Of a stretch of 64,000 nt of DNA, positions 8,674-16,266 are shown in pieces. The stretch is taken from contig NZ_OY764902.1 of the NCBI RefSeq assembly GCF_963668665.1, positions 1,181,501-1,245,500 of the forward strand. The letters are read 5' to 3'. Position numbers and translations under genes: made by a program. The notes below the pieces were generated by a model. It searched no databases. It saw nothing but the letters and a program-made list of their open reading frames with translations, and had not been told where the DNA came from. This stretch comes from an uncultured Anaeromusa sp. (GTDB lineage: Bacteria > Bacillota > Negativicutes > Anaeromusales > Anaeromusaceae). The first letter of the stretch is position 1, and each line of letters starts with the position of its first letter.

Positions 8674-11600
8674 AGAAAAATAACCGTCAAAAAACCTTGT
8701 CCGCAGTCGTTGCGGCGCTGAATGCGCTCAACAGCACCGCCCCAGTGGCGCTGCCTTTGGTCATAGAAGCAAACCGCCACAACCTTCCTGAACGAAGCAC
8801 CTTCGATTTCCTGACTCTTCGCGATCAGCGCGGCGGCCAGATTCTAAACTCCCTGCTCTTTACGACTGCCTGGGCCGGGACGACTACCGACGTAAACGCC
8901 GGCCAAGATGCCAGCAACATTACCCTTGATAACGGCGACACGCAGAATGTAAAGGGAGGTACCGCACTCTCTGTAGCAATCAACAACGGAGGTACTCAAA
9001 ACGTCAGCTCCGGCAACGCACGCGATGCTAGCATCTCCAGCGGCGGCGTGCAGAACGTCAGCGGCGGTTCCGCATTCTCTGCCACCATCTCTAAAGGCGG
9101 CGTACAGAATGTAAAGGGCGGCCACGCAACCTCTGCCACAATATCTAGCGGCGGCGTGCAGAACGTCAGCGGCGGCGACGCAAGCGCCGCTCGTATCGCC
9201 AGCGGCGGCGTACAGAACGTCAGCGGTGGCAACGCAAACTACGTATTCATCGCCGGAGGTACACAGAACGTCTTCTCCGGCGGCATCGCCGCCAACGCTA
9301 TGACCATCAGCGGCGTACAGAACGTCAGCGGCGGCGACGCAAGCGGTGCAACCATCAATGCGGGCGGCACGCAGAACATCAGCGGCGGCTTCGCAAACTA
9401 TGCAGTCATTCAAAACGGCGGCGTACAAAATGTCAGCGGTGGCTCGGCGATAGGGGCGTCCATCTATATCGGCGGTACACAGAACGTCAGTGGCGGCGAC
9501 GCCTCTAATGCAGAAATCAATAACGGCGGCGTGCAAAATGTCTACGGTGGCAATGTAAGCGGTGCAACGATTTCTAGTGGCGGCACGCAAAACGTCAGCT
9601 CCGGCGGCTCCGCCGCAGGAGCCATCGTACAAGGCGGCGGCGTACAAAACGTTTCTAGCGGCGGCGTGGCCACAGGCGCAACGATTTCCAGCGGCGGCAT
9701 TCTCCAAATCGCGGCAGCCGGAAGCGCCCTCAGTGCGACTTTGGCGGATGGCTATGTGCTGCGAGCAAACACCAACGCCACCTTGACTACAGCAGCGCCT
9801 ACTTCTCTTAGCCCTTTTATTTCCGGCGGAACCGCCGCCTTCATAGACCTAAACAACGGCAGCGTTTTAGACGTTCTAAACGGAGGCTATGCACATAATA
9901 TAGACATTAAAAGCGGCGGCGTTCAAAATGTCTATAGCGGCGGCACTACTTACTCACTCTTTGTCTCCAGCGGCGGCGTGCAAAACGTCAGCGGCGGAAG
10001 AGGGCAAGCCACGCTAATCTTTAACGGCGGCGTACAAAACGTCAGCGGCGGTACCGCAAACTATGCAGTCATTCAAAACGGCGGCGTGCAAAATGTCAGC
10101 GGTGGCTCGGCGACAGGGGCGTCCATCTATATCGGCGGTACACAGAACGTCAGCGGCGGCGACGCCTCTAATGCAGAAATCAATAACGGCGGCGTGCAAA
10201 ATGTCTACGGCGGCAATGTAAGCGGTGCAACGATTTCCAGCGGCGGCACGCAAAACGTCAGCTCCGGCGGCTCCGCCGCAGGAGCCATCGTACAAGGCGG
10301 CGGCGTGCAAAACGTTTCTAGCGGCGGCGTTACCAGCCAGACGATCGTGCAGTCCGGCGGCACACAGAGCGTCTTCTCCGGCGGTGTAGCCAACCAGACG
10401 GTCGTACAAGCTGGAGGCACCCAGAGCGTGAATTTCGGTGGCTCCGCTGTCAGAACCACCGTAAGCAGCGGCGGTTCGCAAACGGTTGCTAGTGGTGGAA
10501 CTGTCGTTAATACTCAAGTAGCCAGCGGCGGCATACAAACCGTCGCTAACGGCGGCATTGTGAACGGCGCTGTCGTCAGCAGCGGCGGTGGACAGGTCAT
10601 CGACGACGGCGGCAGCGCTAGCGTCCCAGTCGTCAGCAGCGGCGGCAGTCAAATTATTCTAAACGGCGGCAGCGTCATAGGCGCCATTGTCAGCGGCGGC
10701 GCGGTACAAAGCATCCAGCACGGCGGCTTCGCCGTATCCACGACGATTCTAACCAACGGTCTCCAAACGGTAGGAGGCAGCGCGTCCTATACCGCCATCC
10801 AAGGCGGCTTACAGCAAATACTAAGCGGCGGTATAGCAACGCACACCACCATCGACCACGACGGGATTCAGGATGTTAAACCTGGCGGCTTGGCCTATTT
10901 TACCACCATCAACGCCTGCAATCAGAACGTGTCCGGCTACGTTTCGGCCACAACCGTCAATTCCGGCGGTACGCAGACCGTCTACAGCGGCGGCTCCGCC
11001 GCCTTGACTACCGTCAATAATGGCGGCCGCCAGCATGTCGCCTCACAAGGCGCAGCCTCTGACACAACCGTCACAAGCGGCGGCTTGCTGGAACTGGAAG
11101 CCGCCGCGCAGCTTACAGGCTCTACGTCCATAACGAACGGAACTCTAGCTCTTAGCGGCGACAGCGGCGACTACGCCGTCGCCAGCTTAGCAGCTGACCA
11201 AGCCCGCGTTCAGTTGGCCTCAGGCGCGACAGCCGGGCGAAAACTGACTCTGGGTTCCTTGAACGGTACGGCTTCGTTTCTCATCAATACCAACCTGGCA
11301 GCCGGAACCTCCGACAAAATCATCATTCAAAGCGGCGCTTCTCAAAATACAGTGAAGGTAAACTACGACCCTGGCTTTATCAGCGGCCAAACAGTGCGCG
11401 GTACGGCTGTTTTTGCGTCCGTCCCCGACAACCGCACGTCCTTTACCGCTCAAAATACCGAGTACGGCGCCTACCGCTACACGCCGGTGCTGGCAGTCAG
11501 CGACAACGGCCAAACCTGGAGCATTACCTCCCTTGCCGTCAACGGCGCCAGCCAAACCACCTCCAACGCCGCCAGCATCGCTGCGGGCAGTCTTGGAGTC

Positions 11601-12446
11601 TGGCAGCGGGAAGCCAACAGCCTGAGCAAGCGCCTGGGTGATTTGCGCAGCCACCTCGAAAGCGCCGGCGAATGGGGCCGCGTATACCGAGGCAATCAGA
11701 CTACGAGCGGCGTCAGTCAGCAATATACCGCCTTCCAGTGGGGCTGGGACACACGCCACGCTGCCGACGGCGGCGTCTGGTTCAACGGCTGGAACGTCGG
11801 CTACTTAAACGGCGATCTATCTTTTGAGCGAGGCAGCGGCTCTGCTTCCAGTCTGACCGTAGGCGCTTACCAAACCTGGTTAGGCGACAAAGGACACTAT
11901 CTGGACATCATCGCCAAAGTTGGCCGCCTGCGCAGTTCCTACGACAGCTATCTCAATAACACTGCCAATACGAAGGTGAACGGCAGCTACAGCCAGTGGG
12001 GCAGCAGCCTGTCTGCCGAGTACGGCTACCGCAAGCAGCTTAACAACCATTGGTACTTAGAGCCGCAAGCGGAAGTGGCTGTCGGTCGCGTTACCAACGC
12101 CGATTATACGGCCAGCGACAATACGCAAATCCACAACGACGCCGCGACCACCCTCACCGGACGCATCGGCTTCGCCTTGGGACACCACGCCAATAACAAC
12201 TCGTTCTATGTGAAAACATCCCTTGTCCGCGAATTTTGCGCCTCCCCGTCTGTTACCGCCGCCAGCGACGGCCTAGCCCCTGTTACCACAGAGCAAAGTT
12301 TAAAACGCAGTTGGCTGGAATATGCTTTGGGCTGGACGGCTACACTCAGTAAAAAATGCAGCACCTATCTGGAACTGAGCAAAACCTCCGGCGATTCCAA
12401 AGGCAGCTCTTGGCTCGCCAATTTGGGCATACGAATCAAATTCTAA
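8670..12446 (+). CDS. AIDA-I-like autotransporter adhesin
   Basis: A 1258-residue outer-membrane autotransporter. An extended signal region ends near residue 70 (TTAWAG). Residues ~75-800 are tandem strand-loop-strand repeats of about 19-21 residues with a core like GGVQNVSGG. They form a beta-helix passenger rich in Ser/Thr, the kind of sequence glycosylated by TibC-type enzymes. A less repetitive linker follows, and the last ~250 residues form a 12-strand-type beta-barrel ending in LGIRIKF with a terminal Phe, the signal for outer-membrane insertion. The gene overlaps its heptosyltransferase by four bases. A likely role is self-aggregation or adhesion. A 275-bp stretch inside the passenger is duplicated nearly exactly (separate entry). 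Confidence 0.92.
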   Translation: MKKNNRQKTLSAVVAALNALNSTAPVALPLVIEANRHNLPERSTFDFLTLRDQRGGQILNSLLFTTAWAGTTTDVNAGQDASNITLDNGDTQNVKGGTALSVAINNGGTQNVSSGNARDASISSGGVQNVSGGSAFSATISKGGVQNVKGGHATSATISSGGVQNVSGGDASAARIASGGVQNVSGGNANYVFIAGGTQNVFSGGIAANAMTISGVQNVSGGDASGATINAGGTQNISGGFANYAVIQNGGVQNVSGGSAIGASIYIGGTQNVSGGDASNAEINNGGVQNVYGGNVSGATISSGGTQNVSSGGSAAGAIVQGGGVQNVSSGGVATGATISSGGILQIAAAGSALSATLADGYVLRANTNATLTTAAPTSLSPFISGGTAAFIDLNNGSVLDVLNGGYAHNIDIKSGGVQNVYSGGTTYSLFVSSGGVQNVSGGRGQATLIFNGGVQNVSGGTANYAVIQNGGVQNVSGGSATGASIYIGGTQNVSGGDASNAEINNGGVQNVYGGNVSGATISSGGTQNVSSGGSAAGAIVQGGGVQNVSSGGVTSQTIVQSGGTQSVFSGGVANQTVVQAGGTQSVNFGGSAVRTTVSSGGSQTVASGGTVVNTQVASGGIQTVANGGIVNGAVVSSGGGQVIDDGGSASVPVVSSGGSQIILNGGSVIGAIVSGGAVQSIQHGGFAVSTTILTNGLQTVGGSASYTAIQGGLQQILSGGIATHTTIDHDGIQDVKPGGLAYFTTINACNQNVSGYVSATTVNSGGTQTVYSGGSAALTTVNNGGRQHVASQGAASDTTVTSGGLLELEAAAQLTGSTSITNGTLALSGDSGDYAVASLAADQARVQLASGATAGRKLTLGSLNGTASFLINTNLAAGTSDKIIIQSGASQNTVKVNYDPGFISGQTVRGTAVFASVPDNRTSFTAQNTEYGAYRYTPVLAVSDNGQTWSITSLAVNGASQTTSNAASIAAGSLGVWQREANSLSKRLGDLRSHLESAGEWGRVYRGNQTTSGVSQQYTAFQWGWDTRHAADGGVWFNGWNVGYLNGDLSFERGSGSASSLTVGAYQTWLGDKGHYLDIIAKVGRLRSSYDSYLNNTANTKVNGSYSQWGSSLSAEYGYRKQLNNHWYLEPQAEVAVGRVTNADYTASDNTQIHNDAATTLTGRIGFALGHHANNNSFYVKTSLVREFCASPSVTAASDGLAPVTTEQSLKRSWLEYALGWTATLSKKCSTYLELSKTSGDSKGSSWLANLGIRIKF
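9393..10330 (+). repeat. Near-identical 275-bp duplication inside the autotransporter passenger
   Basis: Bases 9393-9667 and 10056-10330 are the same apart from a few substitutions, and lie 663 bp apart (221 codons, so the frame is kept). The copies encode the block that begins NYAVIQNGGVQNVSGG and ends NVSSGGV. Most differences are silent (for example gtac/gtgc); one changes Ile to Thr. Near-identity at DNA level means a recent duplication or ongoing gene conversion, and it makes passenger length variation by recombination plausible. Confidence 0.9.
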
Positions 12447-12465
12447 GAGGAATCAGAAGAGAAAG

Positions 12466-12506
12466 ATTGAACAAGAGAACCAGAGTCACGAGAGGGTACG
12501 TAAGAG
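12466..12506 (+). repeat. GGAG-rich intergenic repeat module (plus orientation)
   Basis: Starts 20 bp after the autotransporter stop with TTGAACAAGAGAACCAGAG and runs into a CGAGAGGGTACG end, the same consensus as modules at 24087, 45380, 49855 and 52729. It codes for nothing visible. Confidence 0.75.
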
Positions 12507-12556
12507 AGAAGCAGTTTATCTGATTTTTTGCATAGTACTTTCTGCCAAAAACAGAA

Positions 12557-12590
12557 GGAGCCGCCGGTATACATACCGACGACTCCTTTT
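12557..12590 (-). terminator. Bidirectional intrinsic terminator between the autotransporter and yvrJ
   Basis: GGAG...CCGGTAT pairs with ATACCG...ACTCC around a 2-base loop. On the minus strand the stem is followed by TTCTGTTTTT, terminating the YvrJ gene (stop at 12597); on the plus strand TTTT follows, so it can also stop transcription from the autotransporter. Confidence 0.75.
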
Positions 12591-12596
12591 GAGTAT

Positions 12597-12746
12597 TTAC
12601 ACGCTGTTTTTCGCGCCGATCGCCCGCGCCAGTTCCTGAATGCATTCGCTGAGCCGATCCAGGCGGGTCTCCACCCGCACCAAAAGATAGGCTGCAACTA
12701 CCATCGGAAAACCGTACGCCGACATGGCCGCCAATAACGCTTCCAT
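12597..12746 (-). CDS. YvrJ family small protein
   Basis: A 49-residue protein starting MEALLAAMSAYGFPMVVAAY, with one hydrophobic segment followed by a charged amphipathic helix (VRVETRLDRLSECIQELA). This is the YvrJ family pattern. The minus-strand ATG at 12746 has AAGGAG upstream. In related genomes a YvrJ gene sits directly beside DUF1659 and DUF2922 genes, as these three do here, but here it is separated from DUF2922 by about 430 bp of repeats. It is probably membrane-associated; the family's biochemical role is unknown. Confidence 0.85.
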   Translation of the reverse strand: MEALLAAMSAYGFPMVVAAYLLVRVETRLDRLSECIQELARAIGAKNSV

Positions 12747-12778
12747 CTAAAGCATCTCCTTTCTTTCTAAACTGCAAA

Positions 12779-12962
12779 ACGAACAAGAGTCGCGGGAGTC
12801 GCGCGAGGGCACGCAAGAGGGTTTCGGGGTACGGTATTTTTAACAGGAGTATCGAGAGTAGAGGGAGGGCACGAAATACATATTTTGAAAGTTAAAATTC
12901 GAACCCTCCTGCGGACCCTCCGGTTCTCCGGTTCTCTTGTTCCAATCCCGCACCCATCCCTC
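12779..12962. repeat. Head-to-head GGAG-rich repeat modules
   Basis: A plus-oriented block (12779-12880: AACAAGAGTCGCGGGAGTCG, then AACAGGAGTATCGAGAGTAG) faces a minus-oriented block (12899-12962: GGTTCTCCGGTTCTCTTGTT). Together they form a large imperfect inverted repeat upstream of the yvrJ gene. Same family as modules at 24087, 25417, 29653, 32411, 45380, 47250, 49855 and 52729. Confidence 0.75.
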
Positions 12963-12975
12963 AACTAAAAGCAAA

Positions 12976-13133
12976 GAGGCCGATGATGTAATGAGCACTC
13001 CGCCAAACCAAGAGATTTTTGTGTCAGGCGCGAAAGAAAACGCAGGAATAGCGGCGCTCTGCCGAGGCTTTCTGACAAAGCCGGCCGGAAAAAGATCTGG
13101 TTTGGCGCGAGATGCGAATAAATCAGCGGTCTC
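12976..13133 (+). repeat. ~160-bp palindromic element, copy A
   Basis: A 158-bp element whose arms pair almost end to end (GAGGCCG... with ...CGGTCTC; CGCCAAACC with GGTTTGGCG) and whose core contains GAAAGAAAACGCAGGAATAG followed by CTCTGCCGAGGCTTTCTGAC. The core is shared with five other copies in the window. It ends exactly where the T-tract of the DUF2922 terminator begins, which suggests insertion there. Confidence 0.85.
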
Positions 13134-13165
13134 AAAAAAAAGGACGGCAGGTTACCCCGCCGCCC
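13134..13165 (-). terminator. Intrinsic terminator after DUF2922
   Basis: On the minus strand a GC-rich stem (GGGCGGCGGGG / CCTGCCGTCC) with a short loop is followed by TTTTTTT. It lies just past the DUF2922 stop at 13175, so the sigma/DUF1659/DUF2922 transcript probably ends here and yvrJ needs its own promoter. Confidence 0.8.
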
Positions 13166-13174
13166 GGTTTTAAT

Positions 13175-13387
13175 TTAGGCCAAAGCCTGCGTATCCTGCG
13201 TATGCACTTGGCAGGACACGGGCGTCACCAACGCGCCGTTCTTGTTTTGGAACAGGCGCTTGGCGGCAACGGTCTGCATGACTGCCATTACGCCAGCCTT
13301 GGTCAGATCGTCTTTGGGATTGGCCAAGGAAAGAGTCGCCTCTTTACCAGCTTCGTCCCGAAAGATCATTTCCAGACGTTTCGTCAT
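13175..13387 (-). CDS. DUF2922 family small protein
   Basis: A 70-residue protein starting MTKRLEMIFRDEAGKEATLS and matching the DUF2922 pattern (short beta-rich domain with 'NPKDDLTKAGVMAVMQ'). ATG 13387 has AAGGAGGTG upstream; a GTG three codons earlier overlaps that site and is less likely. It follows the DUF1659 gene by 37 bp and ends at a strong terminator. The two small families travel together in Firmicutes, usually with YvrJ. Their function is not known; a surface or sporulation-independent stationary-phase role is only a guess. Confidence 0.85.
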   Translation of the reverse strand: MTKRLEMIFRDEAGKEATLSLANPKDDLTKAGVMAVMQTVAAKRLFQNKNGALVTPVSCQVHTQDTQALA

Positions 13388-13424
13388 AATTTTCACCTCC
13401 TTGTTTTTCTACATTAGGTCTGTC

Positions 13425-13649
13425 TTACGCGTTAGTCAGGTGTCCCTGATCGACGCGCAGCACCGAGGCCACGGTGTCTTTTTGGAGTCCTCCCAGCGCG
13501 GTTGCGGCGTCGTAGACGTCTGCATCGGCGGCGGCAGGATTCAAACCGCTCAAGGATACATTCTTGTATACTGCCTTGCCTGTGGCGTCAAGACCGGTTT
13601 GCACCCGCAGCACCATTTTGCTGGATTCTACTGCTTTGCTTACTGCCAT
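13425..13649 (-). CDS. DUF1659 family small protein
   Basis: A 74-residue protein beginning MAVSKAVESSKMVLRVQTG and ending in the typical DUF1659 segment (ALGGLQKDTVASVLRVDQG). ATG 13649 has AAGGGGGTGA five bases upstream; an in-frame GTG three codons earlier lies inside that site. It is the middle gene of a minus-strand set: sigma factor, DUF1659, DUF2922. The beta-rich protein has no signal peptide or membrane segment. Function unknown. Confidence 0.85.
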   Translation of the reverse strand: MAVSKAVESSKMVLRVQTGLDATGKAVYKNVSLSGLNPAAADADVYDAATALGGLQKDTVASVLRVDQGHLTNA

Positions 13650-13709
13650 GAAGCTCACCCCCTTTCACTCAGAGACATTGCTCGGGCGAGCATTTAGCAA
13701 CCTTCCTTT

Positions 13710-14258
13710 TTATTTTTTTACTTTCCAGGCGCAACGCACCGCTTCCGCCGCTCTGGACAGCAGCCGCGAGACCGCTTGATGGCTTACCCCCATCTGCTTG
13801 GCAATTTCCTGCAGCGTCCGCCCCTGCAGCCTTTCTTGCACGACTTGCCGCTGCCGCGCAGATAGACGGTCCACCGTTTGCCGCAGTTTTTCTTCCAGCA
13901 GCTTTTTCTCCACCTTTTCTTCTACATTTTCCGCCCCAGACGCCTCGGGAAAGTCCTCGGCGTCCAGACTCCCCGCCTGCCGTCGCCAACATTTGCATTC
14001 TTTTTGAAAGGCGTTCCAGACAGCATAGGTCACGCACTGCGCCGCATAGCCTTCAAAATGCCCACTGCCTGAACGGTATTCCCGGACGGCTTTGGCAAAA
14101 GCCAGCCAGGCCGCTCCTTCCATATCTTCGCGAATGCTGCGGGCAAAGCTTTGTCCCGCCCGGGAACGCACCAAACCCGTAAAACGGCGGCACAATTCAA
14201 CGAACGCGTCTTCCTTGCCTGTTTGAGCTTCTCGTACCAACTCTTCTATGCTTTGCAT
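13710..14258 (-). CDS. RNA polymerase sigma factor, sigma-70 family (small)
   Basis: A 182-residue sigma factor. The N-terminal half carries region 2 (DAFVELCRRFTGLVRSRAG, then EDMEGAAWLAFAKAVREYRS, close to the region 2.2-2.4 pattern). After an acidic linker comes region 4 (LSARQRQVVQERLQGRTLQE; IAKQMGVSHQAVSRLLSRAA), a clear DNA-binding HTH. ATG 14258 has GAGGTGG upstream; an ATG five codons earlier overlaps that site. Small sigma factors of this type are often encoded beside DUF1659/DUF2922/YvrJ genes, so those may be its regulon. No anti-sigma gene is adjacent. Confidence 0.85.
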   Translation of the reverse strand: MQSIEELVREAQTGKEDAFVELCRRFTGLVRSRAGQSFARSIREDMEGAAWLAFAKAVREYRSGSGHFEGYAAQCVTYAVWNAFQKECKCWRRQAGSLDAEDFPEASGAENVEEKVEKKLLEEKLRQTVDRLSARQRQVVQERLQGRTLQEIAKQMGVSHQAVSRLLSRAAEAVRCAWKVKK

Positions 14259-14350
14259 CTTCTTCCACCTCATGGCGGAAGACCGGTCTTCCTATACTAG
14301 CGCTACCTTCTATATATCCCCAGGGTGTCGTTTACTGTGGCAACGCCAAA

Positions 14351-14388
14351 ATAAAAAGGCAGCAAGAAGACATTGCTTCTTGACTGCC
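14351..14388 (-). terminator. Intrinsic terminator of the kinase operon
   Basis: GGCAG-CAAGAAG pairs with CTTCTTG-A-CTGCC. Read on the minus strand, the stem is followed by TTTTTATTTT. It lies 24 bp past the stop of the REC-GAF-kinase gene. Confidence 0.8.
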
Positions 14389-14411
14389 CGTGTTGTATTT
14401 ACAGTGTAGCG

Positions 14412-16253
14412 CTAGAGAATCGCCACGATAGTAACATCAGGCTGCATAACCGGCAAGCGCAGCACAAATTCCGTACCGTGTTCATCACTGGTAAAAAAGA
14501 TTTCTCCATGATGCTTTTGCACGACAATTTCATAAGAAATGCTTAAGCCCAGCCCGGTACCCTTACCCACGGGCTTCGTCGTAAAGAAAGGCTCAAACAA
14601 ACGATGCCGAATCGCTTCCGGAATAGGCGGGCCGTCATTGTAGATGGAGCAGCGCACCCACCCCTCTTCTTGAGACGTCTGAATGCGGATGGTTCCCTGC
14701 CCTTCTCTTCCTTCCGCTTGTATCGCCTGTGCGGCGTTCACCAAGAGATTTAGCAGCACTTGGTTAATTTGACTGCCTATCGCTTGAATCATCGGCAGCG
14801 GCGCCAGTTTTTTTTCAATCTTAGCGACATATTTGATTTCGTTACGCGCCACAATAAGGGTCGTATCCAAACCGCTGTTCAGATCATACTCACCGAACTG
14901 TTCCAACGAATCCACGCGCGAGAACACGCGCAACGCTTTGACAATTTTGCCGATACGTTCAAGGCCGTCCTTGGTTTCTTCAAAAAGTTCCGGCAAATCT
15001 TCCAACATCAGCTCCAATTTGGCGCTTTTTTCCTTTTCCCGTATGCCTGCAGCAATTTCTTGAACCGCCTCTTCGACTTCCGCCTGCTCCAGCGCATTTT
15101 TGTACGCCTCGATCAGCTCACATAAGCGTTCCACATAGCGTTGCAGCATCGAAAAATTACTGCTCACAAAGCCTAGGGGGTTGTTTATCTCGTGGGCCAC
15201 GCCGGCTGCCAACTGGCCCACGCCGGCCAATTTCTCCTGCTGCACCAATTTGCTCTGCGCCTGCTGCAGCGTGGTCAGCGCCAACGAAAGCTCTCCGTTG
15301 GTTTCCTCCACTTCCCGTTGGACGCATTCTCTGCGTTTCACCTCTTCTTCCAAGGCTTCCATAATGCGGGCGTTATCTACCACCAGCGCCAATAAATCGG
15401 CCAATTGGACCAAAACATTTTTGCGGGCCTCCGTAAACTCGCCTTGTTCCCGGCGGCGCCCCAGCACCATTACGCCAAAGACAACGCCGCCCCGCGTCAG
15501 CGGTAGCGCCGCCATGTGGCATAAGTCACTCCAAGCAGATCCTTGCAAGCGATCTTCCCAGGTCGAATATTCATTAACAAAAAAAGGTTCCGCTTTTTCC
15601 CAAGCGCGCCCCACCATATGCCGCCCTTTAGCAATACAGACAGCAATCGGCTCCAAGGAAATCCCTTCCTGCACCGCTAAATGCATGCAGTTTTCTTTTT
15701 CATTCAGCAAGTACACCGCGCCTAGCGCCGACGCCGTCAACCGCAATGATTCCCTCAGTACACGCCCCAAGGTCACCTGAACATCGCGCTCCTGTAGAAA
15801 ATCAAAACTGATCTGGCGCATTTGCAGCAGCATGTCGTTTTGAAAAAGAATGCGCCGCATCAAGAGTGAATGCTCCAGCATACGTCCTAAGCGCTGGCGC
15901 ATCACGACTAAATTGACCGGTTTAAGGAGATAATCGTCGCCGCCGGCGGCAAACGCCTGCTCGATGGTATCGCTGGATTCGTCATGAGCCGTAATAAATA
16001 AAATCATTACATGAAAGGAGTCTTCCAGCTCCCGAATACGCCTGCAGGCTTCCACGCCGCCCATGCGAGGCATCTCTACATCCATCAAAATCAGATCCGG
16101 CGGCTGCTCTTGATACATTTCAACCGCTTCCACGCCGTCTTTTGCTTCCCAGCAGACGTAGCCGTCTTTCTCTAAGGCATTTTTCAAAATGACTCGGGAA
16201 AAACGATCATCGTCAACCACCAGAATATTCCATGGTTGATTTTTATCGTTCAT
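14412..16253 (-). CDS. Hybrid sensor: receiver-GAF-histidine kinase
   Basis: A 613-residue soluble signalling protein. Residues 10-125 are a receiver (VVDDD acidic pair, DLILMDVEMP with the phospho-acceptor Asp, KP near 115). A GAF domain follows (~160-310). The kinase part has the phospho-acceptor His near 354 (GVAHEINNPLGF), a long inserted helical stretch, and a C-terminal ATPase (NQVLLNLLVNAAQAI; GKGTGLGLSI). There are no membrane segments. ATG 16253 has GAGGAGGTGA upstream. It is the last of three co-directional genes (13-bp gap to the REC-HDOD gene). With the receiver placed first, it likely acts downstream of another kinase or receives phosphate from its own domain. Confidence 0.9.
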   Translation of the reverse strand: MNDKNQPWNILVVDDDRFSRVILKNALEKDGYVCWEAKDGVEAVEMYQEQPPDLILMDVEMPRMGGVEACRRIRELEDSFHVMILFITAHDESSDTIEQAFAAGGDDYLLKPVNLVVMRQRLGRMLEHSLLMRRILFQNDMLLQMRQISFDFLQERDVQVTLGRVLRESLRLTASALGAVYLLNEKENCMHLAVQEGISLEPIAVCIAKGRHMVGRAWEKAEPFFVNEYSTWEDRLQGSAWSDLCHMAALPLTRGGVVFGVMVLGRRREQGEFTEARKNVLVQLADLLALVVDNARIMEALEEEVKRRECVQREVEETNGELSLALTTLQQAQSKLVQQEKLAGVGQLAAGVAHEINNPLGFVSSNFSMLQRYVERLCELIEAYKNALEQAEVEEAVQEIAAGIREKEKSAKLELMLEDLPELFEETKDGLERIGKIVKALRVFSRVDSLEQFGEYDLNSGLDTTLIVARNEIKYVAKIEKKLAPLPMIQAIGSQINQVLLNLLVNAAQAIQAEGREGQGTIRIQTSQEEGWVRCSIYNDGPPIPEAIRHRLFEPFFTTKPVGKGTGLGLSISYEIVVQKHHGEIFFTSDEHGTEFVLRLPVMQPDVTIVAIL

Positions 16254-16266
16254 GGCCTTCACCTCC

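Noticed and set aside
8844..10652. Long open frames on the minus strand across the autotransporter
   Set aside because: They mirror the GC-rich repeat codons of the adhesin, contain only its low-complexity complement, and have no binding site. The plus-strand gene has signal, repeats and barrel.
8940..11100. CRISPR-like regular repeats
   Set aside because: The repeats are contiguous coding repeats of ~57-63 bp in frame, without spacers; this is a beta-helix passenger.
11220..11759. 179-residue minus-strand frame inside the autotransporter linker and barrel
   Set aside because: It is a shadow of the plus-strand barrel with no binding site or recognisable domain.
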